From contig JBFXGJ010000003.1 in NCBI GenBank assembly GCA_050178135.1, positions 62,001-126,000 of the forward strand: 64,000 bases of DNA, in the 5' to 3' direction. The notes under the pieces are model-generated. The model saw nothing but the letters and a program-made list of their open reading frames with translations, made no database searches and had not been told where the DNA came from. The stretch's first letter is position 1; each line of letters starts with the position of its first letter. Source of the stretch: UBA288 sp050178135. Lineage in GTDB: Archaea > Halobacteriota > Methanomicrobia > Methanomicrobiales > Methanospirillaceae. A program made the position numbers and the translations under genes. This document shows, piece after piece, positions 1 through 8,203 of this stretch.

Positions 1-841
1 TCATCGCCTGGCTGATCTCCAGGCCGACAAGCGACGTTCCTTCGGTCTTCATCAGCCATTCCAGCCCGAAGAAGCCGGGCCCGGGACCTATCTCGATTCC
101 ACGGGCGCCCGCCCGGGTGCAGCGGACCAGGTCGTCGACCGGGAGGTGCCCCTGGTCCCGCAGACCCCGCTGCATCTCGTCGAACTGCTCTACCGTGCAT
201 TCGTCCTGGATACCGTCTGTCGTCTCGGGAACGCGTTGCGTGAACATACCCATTACCTCACTATCATCAGTATCATCCCCGGTCCGCGATTTCATGGACC
301 GGTACCGCTCGTCGACGACCTCCTCCAACCGCAGGAGGCGCCCGTCCCGGCGTCGGACCAGGTCCACCCGGACCGAGCCCCGGTCCCGCCTGAACGCCGC
401 GATGGACTCTATGAGCGACCGGTCGTCCATGACCCCGGAGAACCGGGCGCAGAGGTCGGCGAAGGTGCCCTGCTCGTCGGCAGGGAGGCGGAGGAGGTGG
501 GACTCCAGGAAGCCGTAGAGCTTCTCCTCCGTCTCGAGTACCCAGAGCTCGCCCTTCTCGGCTGTCACGACCAGGACCCGCCGGTGGTCCAGTGGATCGC
601 GCTCCCGGCGGACGAAGCCCTCCCGCTCCAGGTAGTTCACCAGGTCGGCGGCGGAACTCGGCGTCACACCCAACATCTCCGCGATGTCGCCCATACAGAC
701 CGTGGAGAAGTATGACGTGTAGAGGATCTCGACCGCCCCGGGGCTCAACGGAGACTTGCGGCCCCGGTCTGTCCCGAAGAGCATGGCAAACGCGGTCGAG
801 AGGAACCCGATTGACAGGCGCAGGCGCGAGACCGTGTCCAT
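1..841 (-). CDS. MarR-type regulator fused to a SAM-dependent methyltransferase (3' end outside window)
   Basis: The reading frame is open from the ATG at 839-841 to the window edge, giving 280 residues with no stop. Residues about 20-140 form a MarR-like winged helix, with DIAEMLGVTPSSAADLVNYL as the recognition region and a basic wing (RRERDPLDHRR). A linker follows, and a methyltransferase domain begins near residue 200, with the SAM-binding motif IEIGPGPG at about 249-256. An internal ATG at 251-253 is in the same frame, so a separate methyltransferase start cannot be excluded, but there is no stop between the two parts. No Shine-Dalgarno is seen, and a TATA-like ctttatca (complement of about 868-875) lies about 30 bases upstream, so the message is probably leaderless. 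The methyl acceptor is unknown. Confidence 0.8.
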   Translation of the reverse strand, partial: MDTVSRLRLSIGFLSTAFAMLFGTDRGRKSPLSPGAVEILYTSYFSTVCMGDIAEMLGVTPSSAADLVNYLEREGFVRRERDPLDHRRVLVVTAEKGELWVLETEEKLYGFLESHLLRLPADEQGTFADLCARFSGVMDDRSLIESIAAFRRDRGSVRVDLVRRRDGRLLRLEEVVDERYRSMKSRTGDDTDDSEVMGMFTQRVPETTDGIQDECTVEQFDEMQRGLRDQGHLPVDDLVRCTRAGARGIEIGPGPGFFGLEWLMKTEGTSLVGLEISQAM

Positions 842-850
842 GGCAAATAA

Positions 851-864
851 TACGGATATCCGTA
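851..864. promoter_or_regulatory. Perfect 14-bp palindrome, likely operator of the MarR-methyltransferase gene
   Basis: TACGGATATCCGTA is a perfect palindrome lying 10 bases upstream of the start codon, between a TATA-like element and the ATG of the leftward MarR fusion. MarR proteins bind short palindromes overlapping their own promoters, so autoregulation is inferred. Confidence 0.55.
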
Positions 865-1033
865 ACATGATAAAGCCTTGTGTCGTCGGGGGTGCAACGT
901 CGACAGAGAGAGGAGCCAGCGGCCGGCGGCGTGACGGAGCTCTAATACCGGGAGGTCCAACACTGATCCCGGCAACGGGCGGGCCCCGAGGTACGCCCGA
1001 AAGAGAGCCGAAGGTCCCGGGAAGGGTGAATCC

Positions 1034-1999
1034 ATGACAACACAGGGCGGTTCAAAGGTCGCGGTGATGGCGGCCATCACCGGCAACCTGCTGATCGCGA
1101 TCATCAAGTTCGCGGTGGCGGTGACGACGGGTTCGTCGGCGATGATCTCGGAGGGGATCCATTCGCTGGTGGACACCGGGAACGGCGGGCTCGTCCTGCT
1201 CGGGATGAAGCGCTCGAAAGAGCCGCCCGATGAGGGCCACCCGTTCGGGCACGGCAAGTCCCTCTATTTCTGGACGCACATCGTGGCCGTCTCCATCTTC
1301 GGTATCGGCGGGGGCATGTCGGTGTACGAGGGGATCTCGCACATCCGCCACGTCGCGCCGGCCACCCAGATGGGCGAGCCGACGATGGCGTACCTGGTCC
1401 TCGGCATCGCCTTCCTCGTCGAGGCCGGATCCTTCTCCGTCGCCGTCCGGCAGTTCATCGCGGCGAAGGGCAGCCTCAGCGCCGTGGGTTACATCCGGCG
1501 GTCAAAGGACCCGAGCCTCTACACCGTCGTCCTGGAGGACAGCGCGGCCCTGCTCGGGCTCGTCTTCGCCTTCCTCGGGATCTTTCTGGGCCATCTCTTC
1601 AACAATCCGTACCTTGACGGCGTCGCATCCATCGCGATCGGCCTGCTCCTGATGAGCGTGGCCGGGATCCTCTCGTCGCGCTCGAGCGGCCTCCTGCTCG
1701 GCGAGGGGGTGAACCCCGACGAGCTCGCGGAGATCCGCCGGCGCGTTGAGGCGGACCCGATGGTCGAGCGAGCCAACGACATCCTCACCATGTACATGGG
1801 CCCGCACGACCTGCTCGTCAACATGGGGGTCTGCTTTGTCCCGGGCACGACGGCCGAGCAGATGCATGGTGCGATCCGCCGGATCGAGGCCGACCTGCGG
1901 CTGGCGTTCCCCGAGACGAACCGGGTCTACATCGAGACCGAGTCCCTGCCGGCCCCCGGGGCGAGCGATTCGTGCCGGCCGGAACGGGGATCCGGGTAG
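1034..1999 (+). CDS. Cation diffusion facilitator (CDF) family metal transporter
   Basis: This 321-residue protein is a CDF transporter, which exports divalent metals such as Zn, Fe, Mn or Co in exchange for protons across the cytoplasmic membrane. About six hydrophobic helices span residues 8-215. The first metal site is HSLVDTGN (about 43-50) and the HPFGHGK motif (about 69-75) of the family is clear. A cytoplasmic C-terminal domain at about 220-310 contains the usual dimerisation fold. A purine-rich site (gggaaggg) sits just before the ATG. The D in HSLVD and the HxxxG pattern support activity, but the metal cannot be told from sequence. It is divergent from the MarR fusion, which may or may not control it. 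Confidence 0.88.
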   Translation: MTTQGGSKVAVMAAITGNLLIAIIKFAVAVTTGSSAMISEGIHSLVDTGNGGLVLLGMKRSKEPPDEGHPFGHGKSLYFWTHIVAVSIFGIGGGMSVYEGISHIRHVAPATQMGEPTMAYLVLGIAFLVEAGSFSVAVRQFIAAKGSLSAVGYIRRSKDPSLYTVVLEDSAALLGLVFAFLGIFLGHLFNNPYLDGVASIAIGLLLMSVAGILSSRSSGLLLGEGVNPDELAEIRRRVEADPMVERANDILTMYMGPHDLLVNMGVCFVPGTTAEQMHGAIRRIEADLRLAFPETNRVYIETESLPAPGASDSCRPERGSG

Positions 2000-2104
2000 G
2001 GGTGAGACCCCCCCGGGGGGATGTGGCGGCCCGTACTGGCTCCTGCTGCGACAAAGCAGAGGTTCATTAGGGTCCACGCCAAGAAGAGACCTGAGGTGGA
2101 CTCG

Positions 2105-2314
2105 ATGAAGAGAGCGATGGTGATCGCCATGGTCGTGCTGCTCCTCTCCGCCGGTCTCGCAGGCATCGCAACGGCCGGATCGGGGGACGAGAACTACCAC
2201 GGGGAAGAGGGGGCGCAGCCCGCCGTCGGTGCAGGGGACAGCACCGGGCCCGGCGCGCCGAACACCGACGCGGCAACCGGCACGGGTGACCGGACAAGGC
2301 ACAAGGACCGGTGA
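2105..2314 (+). CDS. Small exported protein, unknown function
   Basis: The product is 69 residues. It opens with a typical signal peptide: MKRA, then a hydrophobic stretch ending in ATAGS at about residue 25. A short acidic, glycine-rich and threonine-rich mature part follows and looks disordered. A gaggtgg ribosome site precedes the ATG. I recognise no family. A T-run at 2372-2378 follows. Confidence 0.5.
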   Translation: MKRAMVIAMVVLLLSAGLAGIATAGSGDENYHGEEGAQPAVGAGDSTGPGAPNTDAATGTGDRTRHKDR

Positions 2315-2371
2315 CCCGCCGGCAGGAACTCAGTCGACGGGCTGGGGTGCCAGTTCGCCAGTAAAAATCTC

Positions 2372-2378
2372 TTTTTTT
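2372..2378 (+). terminator. Oligo-T terminator
   Basis: Seven consecutive T residues lie about 58 bases after the stop of the small exported protein, in otherwise GC-rich DNA. This is the form of intrinsic terminator used by archaeal RNA polymerase. Confidence 0.45.
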
Positions 2379-2488
2379 CCCGATCGGTCGGCAGGACGTG
2401 CCGGCAGCCCGGATGGAGGCCGGTATCGGGCCGTGGCATCGGGCGCACGGACCGTATCGTTCAAGCCCCCGGAAGACGAGTCTCGTGC

Positions 2489-2680
2489 ATGGTCTCATCG
2501 CGACGGCTCTCGCTCGGCGGCATGGTCCTCGCCCTCGCCGGAGTCGTGGTCGGGGTTGCGGCGCTCGAGCGCCACCTGGTCGAATATCCGGAGGTCGCCT
2601 GGCTCGACGGGGTCTTCGTGGTCGCGCTCGTCCTCTGCGCCCTTGTCCAGGCCCACGCCGCCGGGAGCCCGCCGTCCTGA
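2489..2680 (+). CDS. Small two-helix membrane protein
   Basis: This predicted protein has 63 residues. A basic start (SSRR) is followed by two hydrophobic helices (about 8-25 and 40-57) with a short polar loop containing an acidic patch. Codon use is GC-rich at third positions, like its neighbours. No family is recognised. It converges with the lon gene. Confidence 0.4.
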   Translation: MVSSRRLSLGGMVLALAGVVVGVAALERHLVEYPEVAWLDGVFVVALVLCALVQAHAAGSPPS

Positions 2681-2715
2681 GCCGGCCCCCCTGCACTGCT
2701 GGGGAGACGGGCCGG

Positions 2716-5112
2716 TCACGCCGTGGAGAGCAGGGTCGGCGCCTGTGCCAGGCGGTCGGTCGTGGGCAGCAGGGTGCTGCGGGGCAGTTCGATCCCCAGC
2801 GCCGCCCGCAGCACCTCCTCGACGTTCTCCACGAAGACAAACGAGAGCGCCTCCCGCACATCGGCGGGGACGTCCTCCAAGTCCCGCTCGTTCTCACGGG
2901 GAAGGACCACCCTTCGGATCCCCGCCCGGTGGGCGGCAAGCACCTTCTCCCGGATCCCGCCGACCGGCAGGACCGTCCCCGAGAGGGTCACCTCCCCGGT
3001 CATGGCCAGCTCGGGGTCGACCGCCCGGCCGGTGATCAGCGACGCGAGGGCCGTGCAGAGCGTCACGCCCGCCGACGGGCCGTCCTTCGGGGTCGAGCCC
3101 GAGGGGACGTGGATGTGCGTGTCGCTCGTCGTGAAGTCGAAGCCGTTCACGGTGCCGGCAAGCCTCGAGCGGACCAGCGAGAGGGAGATCGTCGCCGACT
3201 CCTTCATCACCTCTCCGAGCTTGCCCGTCAGGGTGAGCTTCCCCGTCCCGGGCATGAATGTGGCCTCGACGAAGAGGACGTCGCCGCCGACGGGGGTCCA
3301 CGCCAGGCCGGTCACGACGCCCGGCACGGCGTCCCGGCGCACCGTCTCCAACCGCACGGGCTCCCTGCCCAGTATGGCAGCAAGGTCCGGGGTCTCCACC
3401 ACGACGGGCGGTTTTGCCGTCCCGGAGACCAGTCGCTCAGAGACGATGCGGGTTACCTTCTCGAGCTCCCGCTTCAGCTGACGGACCCCCGCCTCGCGGG
3501 TGTACCGATCGATGATCGCCCGGAGGGCGTCGTCCTCCACCCGGAGCCGGTCGGCGTCGAGACCGTGCGCCTCCAGCACCTCGGGGACCAGGTGGTCCTT
3601 CGCAATCGCGAACTTCTCGCGCGCCGTGTAGCCGGAGACCTCGATCATCTCCATCCGGTCGAGGAGGGGGGCGGGGATCGTGGCCAGCGAGTTCGCCGTC
3701 GCAATAAAGAAGACGTCCGAGAGGTCGTAGGGGACCTCCACGTAGTGGTCCGAGAAGGTGCTGTTCTGCTCGGGGTCGAGTGCCTCGAGAAGCGCGCTCG
3801 CCGGGTCTCCGTTGTGCGACGAGGCCAGCTTGTCGATCTCGTCCAGGACGAAGACGGGGTTCTTCGTGCCAGCCCTCCGGATCCCCTGGATGATCCGGCC
3901 AGGCAGGGCCCCGACGTACGTCCGCCGGTGACCCCGGATCTCGGCCTCGTCCCGGACGCCGCCGAGGCTCACCCGCACGTACTCGCGGCCGAGCGCCTCG
4001 GCGATGCTCTTGCCGAGGCTCGTCTTCCCGGTGCCCGGCGGGCCGGAGAGGAGGAGGATCGAACCCTGCCGCCCGCCCTTGAGCCTCATCACCGCCAGGT
4101 GCTGGACGATCCGCTCCTTCACCTTCTCCAGGCCGTTGTGGTGGCTCTCGAGGACCCGGCGAGCCTCGAGGGTATCGATCTCTGGGGCCAACGCAGTCTC
4201 CCAGGGGAGGTCGAGCAGGAGGTCAAGGTAGTTCCGGATCACGGTACTCTCGTGGTTGTTGTTCCCGCCGGCCTCGAGCCGGCGCGCCTCGGTGAGTGCC
4301 TGCCGGCGCACCTCGTCGGGCATCGCTGACGCCTCGATCCGCTCACGGTACACCGCGTCCTCACCCGGTTCCCCGCCCATACCGAGCTCCTCCTGGATCA
4401 CCCGGAGCTGCTCCCGGAGCATCGACTCGCGGTTCGCCCGACTGACCCGGTGTGAGACCTTCTGCGCCACCTCGACGCGGAGGTTGATCGTGTCTCTCGC
4501 CTCCACGAGGAGGGCAAGAAACCGTTCGTACCGCTCGCGGACCGAGGCTGTCTCGAGGAGCGCCTGCTTCTGAGCCAGGTCGATCGGCATGAACGGCATG
4601 ACGAAGCCGAGCACCTGGTCGACCGAGTCCATCTGGTCGACCGGCTGGACGAACCGCTCGGCACCCTCGAACCGGCTCGAGATCTCCCGCACGGCGGCCT
4701 GCACCTCCCGAAGGAGGCGGATCTTTTCGTCGGCGTCGAGGTCCTGCACGTCGGGGAACGGCTCGCAGGCAGCGACCAGGGCCCCGTCATCCCCGGTGAC
4801 GGAGAGCACCCGTGCCCGCTCGACGACGTCGGCAACGACAAGGTAGCCGTCACCGGCCGGCTCCACCACGACCACGCGGAGGAGGCATCCGGTGGCGGGA
4901 AGCGACCCCGGTGATAGCTCAGGGAGGGTTTCGCCGCCCTTTACCGTCAAACCGACGGCGCAGGGACTCGGGTCGTGGTCGGGCGCGGCGAGGAGGCGCT
5001 GGCCCGTGGACGGATCGATCGGGAACCGGGTACGGGTACCCGGGTAGACGACGAGTTCCACAAGCGGTACAACCGGGTACTCCCGGGGGGTATCATTCTG
5101 AGCTGTTTGCAT
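2716..5112 (-). CDS. lon: ATP-dependent Lon protease, soluble LonA type
   Basis: A 798-residue Lon protease that unfolds and degrades damaged or regulatory proteins in the cytoplasm. The order is LonA: an N-terminal substrate-binding domain (about 10-205), a coiled-coil linker, an AAA+ ATPase with Walker A GPPGTGKT near residue 355, and a C-terminal Ser-Lys protease domain with the serine in PKDGPSAG (about 677) and the lysine in REKVLAAH (about 721). No membrane helices are visible, unlike the membrane-anchored LonB usual in archaea, so this looks like a bacterial-type enzyme. Upstream lies a partly symmetric element shared with the marR promoter, and the marR gene is the next gene upstream on the same strand. 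Confidence 0.95.
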   Translation of the reverse strand: MQTAQNDTPREYPVVPLVELVVYPGTRTRFPIDPSTGQRLLAAPDHDPSPCAVGLTVKGGETLPELSPGSLPATGCLLRVVVVEPAGDGYLVVADVVERARVLSVTGDDGALVAACEPFPDVQDLDADEKIRLLREVQAAVREISSRFEGAERFVQPVDQMDSVDQVLGFVMPFMPIDLAQKQALLETASVRERYERFLALLVEARDTINLRVEVAQKVSHRVSRANRESMLREQLRVIQEELGMGGEPGEDAVYRERIEASAMPDEVRRQALTEARRLEAGGNNNHESTVIRNYLDLLLDLPWETALAPEIDTLEARRVLESHHNGLEKVKERIVQHLAVMRLKGGRQGSILLLSGPPGTGKTSLGKSIAEALGREYVRVSLGGVRDEAEIRGHRRTYVGALPGRIIQGIRRAGTKNPVFVLDEIDKLASSHNGDPASALLEALDPEQNSTFSDHYVEVPYDLSDVFFIATANSLATIPAPLLDRMEMIEVSGYTAREKFAIAKDHLVPEVLEAHGLDADRLRVEDDALRAIIDRYTREAGVRQLKRELEKVTRIVSERLVSGTAKPPVVVETPDLAAILGREPVRLETVRRDAVPGVVTGLAWTPVGGDVLFVEATFMPGTGKLTLTGKLGEVMKESATISLSLVRSRLAGTVNGFDFTTSDTHIHVPSGSTPKDGPSAGVTLCTALASLITGRAVDPELAMTGEVTLSGTVLPVGGIREKVLAAHRAGIRRVVLPRENERDLEDVPADVREALSFVFVENVEEVLRAALGIELPRSTLLPTTDRLAQAPTLLSTA

Positions 5113-5120
5113 GGTGATTA

Positions 5121-5150
5121 CCAGGTAATTAGTTCGTATTTTCCTAACTA
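5121..5150. promoter_or_regulatory. Probable MarR operator upstream of lon
   Basis: The region begins CCAGGTAATTAG and contains TAGTT-N11-AACTA arms (5130-5150) with a CCTAAC half-site. Almost the same start, CCAGGTAGTTAG, occurs upstream of marR at 5598. The shared sequence suggests that one regulator binds both. Confidence 0.5.
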
Positions 5151-5166
5151 TTTGTGTCGAGAGAGA

Positions 5167-5586
5167 TTAGCGGACCTTCTCCAGGATCTCGACCAGGAGG
5201 TCCAGCTCTCGGTGGTCGAGTGAACGGACCATCCGCTCCACCAACTGGGTGAGGGCGGTCCGCTCGGCACGGGCGATCTGCCGCCCCTTCTCCGTCAGCC
5301 GAATGTACTGGACCCTCCGATCGTCGGGGGAGCGTTCCCGGTAGACGCACTCCATCCGGGCGCACCGGTTGACCATCTCGGTGACCGTGGGCGGGGAGGT
5401 CCGGGTGATCTCCGCGAGCCTGCTGAAGGTGATATCGCCCTCACGGTCGATCAGTTTCAGGCAGGCAACCTGCTTCACGGTCAGGTCCGCGTGTCCGCAT
5501 TCGCCGAAGACCACGCAGGAGCACTCGTTCCGGATCCTGAGCAGGTTTTCAACGGCGTCAACGAGGATCTCCTCCCTCTTTGCCAT
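5167..5586 (-). CDS. MarR family transcriptional regulator
   Basis: A 139-residue winged-helix repressor with the MarR fold throughout: a helical dimerisation N-terminus, the helix-turn-helix at about 60-82 (TFSRLAEITRTSPPTVTEMV) and a basic wing with ERSPDDRRVQYIRLT. A cluster of three cysteines near the N-terminus (ECSCVVFGECGH) could make it redox- or metal-responsive; that is inference. It lies between lon, 54 bases downstream on the same strand, and a divergent metallo-hydrolase gene, with similar inverted repeats on both sides. It probably regulates itself, lon and the hydrolase. Confidence 0.87.
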   Translation of the reverse strand: MAKREEILVDAVENLLRIRNECSCVVFGECGHADLTVKQVACLKLIDREGDITFSRLAEITRTSPPTVTEMVNRCARMECVYRERSPDDRRVQYIRLTEKGRQIARAERTALTQLVERMVRSLDHRELDLLVEILEKVR

Positions 5587-5597
5587 GTGTTGATCTC

Positions 5598-5620
5598 CAG
5601 GTAGTTAGGCTGAACCTAAC
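5598..5620. promoter_or_regulatory. Inverted repeat GTTAGG-N5-CCTAAC, probable MarR operator
   Basis: Six-base perfect arms at 5604-5609 and 5615-5620 sit about 20 bases upstream of the marR start and in the divergent promoter region of the metallo-hydrolase gene. The preceding CCAGGTA is repeated in front of lon. Confidence 0.6.
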
Positions 5621-5729
5621 AATAAGGGTGACGATCGGGGCCGTCGACCATGCCCTCGTCGACGAGGAAGCGGGGGGGACGGGGGGTTTCATCACCTCAT
5701 ACGACGACACCGTTCGAACGGGCACAACC

Positions 5730-6608
5730 ATGAAAGCGACGGTCATTGTGGATAATACGGCACTCTATGACGGTCCCCTCCATGCTGAGCATGGCTTTGC
5801 CATCTTCATCGAGGCGGAGGGTCGGAAGATCCTGTTCGACACGGGGTACTCGGACGTCGTCGTTCGGAACGCTGAACGGCTGGGCATCGACCTGCTCGAC
5901 CTCGACGCCATCGTCCTCTCCCACGGGCACAACGACCACACGGGTGGTCTGTATCATCTTCTTCGCCTCTATATCGAGGCGGCCATGGAGGGCACCGCTC
6001 ACCGGCTCCCCCGCCTCGTCGGGCACCCGCTCTGCCTGCAACCCCGCCCCAAGCCGCCCCTCGCCGATATCGGCCCGCTCCTCGACGAGGAGACGGTGAG
6101 ACGGGTCCTGCCGGTCGAGTTCACGGCCGGGCCCCTGTTCCTCACCCCGAACCTGGTCTATCTCGGCGAGATCGAGCGCCGCTTCCCGTTCGAGGCGTTC
6201 GACCCCGGGGCACGGCGGATCGTGATGCCCGGGGGCCGCGTCGAGCCCGACCGACTGCTGGACGACACCTCCCTCGCCTATCGGAGCAGCGAGGGGCTCG
6301 TGGTGGTGACAGGGTGTGCCCACGCCGGGATCTGCAACACCATCGAATACGCCCGCAGGTGCTGCGGGGAGGAGCGGGTCGTGGACGTCATCGGCGGCCT
6401 GCACCTCCGGGAGGACGGTGAGAAGCTCCAGGGCACCTGCGCCTACCTCCAGGGCCTCTTTCTTCCCACGCTCCATGCCTGCCACTGCACCTCGCTCCTC
6501 GCGAAGGTGGCGCTGGCCCGTGCCGCCCCCCTTGCGGAGACGGGTGCGGGCCTGCAGCTGGAGTACGCGGACCGTCACCTCGACCCGGGCGCACCGCCGT
6601 CCACCTGA
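5730..6608 (+). CDS. Metallo-beta-lactamase-fold hydrolase of the COG1237 type
   Basis: This 292-residue MBL-fold protein has the metal motif SHGHNDHTGG (about 66-75). Later ligands are visible in TGCAHAG (about 192-198), GGLHL and the HCTS region near the C-terminus. Family members are often annotated as dihydropterin-ribofuranosyl-aminobenzene phosphate synthase-like, because a Methanocaldococcus relative acts in methanopterin synthesis; that role is not demonstrated for this branch. The start at 5730 is chosen because the fold begins there. The upstream codons overlap the putative operator. It is divergent from marR and overlaps the next convergent gene by 34 bases. Confidence 0.82.
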   Translation: MKATVIVDNTALYDGPLHAEHGFAIFIEAEGRKILFDTGYSDVVVRNAERLGIDLLDLDAIVLSHGHNDHTGGLYHLLRLYIEAAMEGTAHRLPRLVGHPLCLQPRPKPPLADIGPLLDEETVRRVLPVEFTAGPLFLTPNLVYLGEIERRFPFEAFDPGARRIVMPGGRVEPDRLLDDTSLAYRSSEGLVVVTGCAHAGICNTIEYARRCCGEERVVDVIGGLHLREDGEKLQGTCAYLQGLFLPTLHACHCTSLLAKVALARAAPLAETGAGLQLEYADRHLDPGAPPST

Positions 6609-7534
6609 GAACTCTGGGTGGCCGACACGCGACGAGCGTCCCAGGAGATGAGCGCATCCCAGGACGAGCGGTCGAGGAGGAGAGTCCCGTCTCTGTCCTC
6701 CGGGAGGAGGCGCAGGAGCGCTTCGCCCAGCAGGTCCGACGGGCACGAAGGGCGGTTCAGCCGCCATCGGAACTCGGCAACGGCCTCGTCCAGGTCGGCG
6801 AACCGGCGCCAGAACCGGCGGTATTTTGCTCCGAGGCGCGGTGCCAGCCCCATCTGGCAGAGGAGGCGATGGACGCAGCCAGCCAGCGGCTCGGGAGGAT
6901 AGTCGGCCCCGTGGACCAGGGGCCAGAGCGCCCGCTCGACCACCCGCCCACCCGGCAGGGTGAGCGGCCAGAAGAGAAAGACCCGTCCACAGCAGGCGGC
7001 GTTCATCGCCTCCAGGGCCGACTGGAGTTCGACCATCATCAGCGAGTACGAGGCGATCACCGCGTCGAAGGGACCGTCCAGGGACGCGGGGTCGACCCGT
7101 TCCCAGGTATCATCGATCACCTCCACCTCGACTGCCGCATGCGCCGCCGCCTCGCGCAGGAGTCGGCGCATCGGTGGCGAGGGCTCGACGGCGGTCACCC
7201 GGCAGCCCCGCTCCGCGAGCGGGACGGCAAGGGTGCCCGGGCCGGAACCGATGTCCAGTATCGTGGCGCCGGCGGGGATCCCCATCCACGCCAGCTGCTC
7301 CTCCACGTCGCCGTGGTACGAGGCAGCGACGAGCCCGCGGTACCGCTCGGCGTTCTCGCTGGCACCAAAGAACGCGTCCTGTGGCAGAAAACCAGGGGTT
7401 ACCAGCTGCTGCCGCCGTTGTGTCGTCCAGGTAGCATTCCAGTCGGCCACCGGTGCGTCATTCCCCGGGAGGCTGAACCCGGGGAGCCGGATCGCGGGAC
7501 GGGCGGTTCCATGCGGGGTCCAGAGGGCTTGCAT
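6575..7534 (-). CDS. SAM-dependent class I methyltransferase
   Basis: A 319-residue protein with a Rossmann methyltransferase core at about 75-200: motif I ILDIGSGPGTLAVPLAERG, the acidic residue of motif II in VEPSPPM, and a later DAVIASYSLMMV strand. The C-terminal 100 residues are rich in Arg, Trp and Leu and probably bind substrate. The methyl acceptor is unknown. It runs convergently to the MBL-fold gene and overlaps its end. An internal start could shorten the N-terminus. Confidence 0.8.
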   Translation of the reverse strand: MQALWTPHGTARPAIRLPGFSLPGNDAPVADWNATWTTQRRQQLVTPGFLPQDAFFGASENAERYRGLVAASYHGDVEEQLAWMGIPAGATILDIGSGPGTLAVPLAERGCRVTAVEPSPPMRRLLREAAAHAAVEVEVIDDTWERVDPASLDGPFDAVIASYSLMMVELQSALEAMNAACCGRVFLFWPLTLPGGRVVERALWPLVHGADYPPEPLAGCVHRLLCQMGLAPRLGAKYRRFWRRFADLDEAVAEFRWRLNRPSCPSDLLGEALLRLLPEDRDGTLLLDRSSWDALISWDARRVSATQSSQVDGGAPGSR

Positions 7535-7617
7535 AGAGGTCGAACTCCGTGAACGGGGGGGCGGCGATGAGGAGGGCGCCTGCCCCGAAAGAGCTATCTT
7601 TTAACATTAAGGCGCAT

Positions 7618-7758
7618 ATGAGTAAATATCCATCGGGGTCCCGGTGGACGACGCGGACCGGGCGCCGGGAGTCGTCGGCACCGGGCCCGTTCGATCGCAG
7701 GGGCGCCAGCGGCAGCGGCCCCTGCCGGGAGACGTGCCGACGAAAACACCACGGTTGA
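7618..7758 (+). CDS. Possible 46-residue basic peptide ahead of the NifX-like genes
   Basis: An ATG at 7618 lies about 20-25 bases after a T-rich promoter-like element (tatcttttaac, about 7592) and opens a 46-codon frame ending 10 bases before the next gene. The predicted peptide is very basic and has one CxxxC pair. It may be only a leader. No family is recognised. Confidence 0.22.
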   Translation: MSKYPSGSRWTTRTGRRESSAPGPFDRRGASGSGPCRETCRRKHHG

Positions 7759-7768
7759 GAATGATACT

Positions 7769-8128
7769 ATGAAGGTAGCGATTGCACAAGAAGGATCCGC
7801 AGTCTCCGGCCACTTTGGCCACTGCGAGGGTTACGCGATCTACACTGTCGAAAACGGGGCGGCCGTGCGGGAGGCGGACCTCGCCAACCCTGGCCACCAG
7901 CCAGGGTTCCTCCCCGTCTACCTGGCGGAGCACGGGATCAGCGTCGTGATCGCCGGCGGCATGGGCCCGCGGGCGGTCGACCTCTTCTGCCAGAACGGCA
8001 TCGAGGTCGTCCTCGGTGTTGCAGGGCCCCTCGACGAGGTCGCACGGTCGTACGCCGAAGGGACGCTCGAGGGCGGCTCTGGCGTCTGCAACCACAGCCA
8101 GTGCAGCGGCGACTGCGAATCGCACTGA
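7769..8128 (+). CDS. NifX/NifB-like (dinitrogenase iron-molybdenum cofactor family) protein
   Basis: This 119-residue single-domain protein belongs to the family that binds iron-sulfur or FeMo-co precursors. It opens with MKVAIAQEGSAVSGHFGHC, where the SGHFGHC segment holds the usual cluster-binding His and Cys region, and the fold continues to about residue 105. The tail CNHSQCSGDCESH adds three cysteines and two histidines. No nif genes lie nearby. With the following NifX-like gene and the Mrp ATPase it forms a set commonly seen in methanogens and probably linked to iron-sulfur cluster handling. It lies 10 bases after the possible small peptide. Confidence 0.85.
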   Translation: MKVAIAQEGSAVSGHFGHCEGYAIYTVENGAAVREADLANPGHQPGFLPVYLAEHGISVVIAGGMGPRAVDLFCQNGIEVVLGVAGPLDEVARSYAEGTLEGGSGVCNHSQCSGDCESH

Positions 8129-8203
8129 CGGGGGATACCGGCCCGTCGCAGGGCCGGAACGACCACCGCATGACCGAGAGATAGACGGGGGGAGCACGAA
8201 GGG

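Noticed and set aside
146..715. Rightward open frame of 189 codons at the left edge
   Set aside because: The opposite strand carries the MarR-methyltransferase fusion with coherent domain motifs, so this frame is a shadow.
5580..5729. Extended N-terminus for the MBL-fold hydrolase
   Set aside because: The added 50 residues have no fold and would overlap the operator and the divergent promoter; the start at 5730 fits the family.
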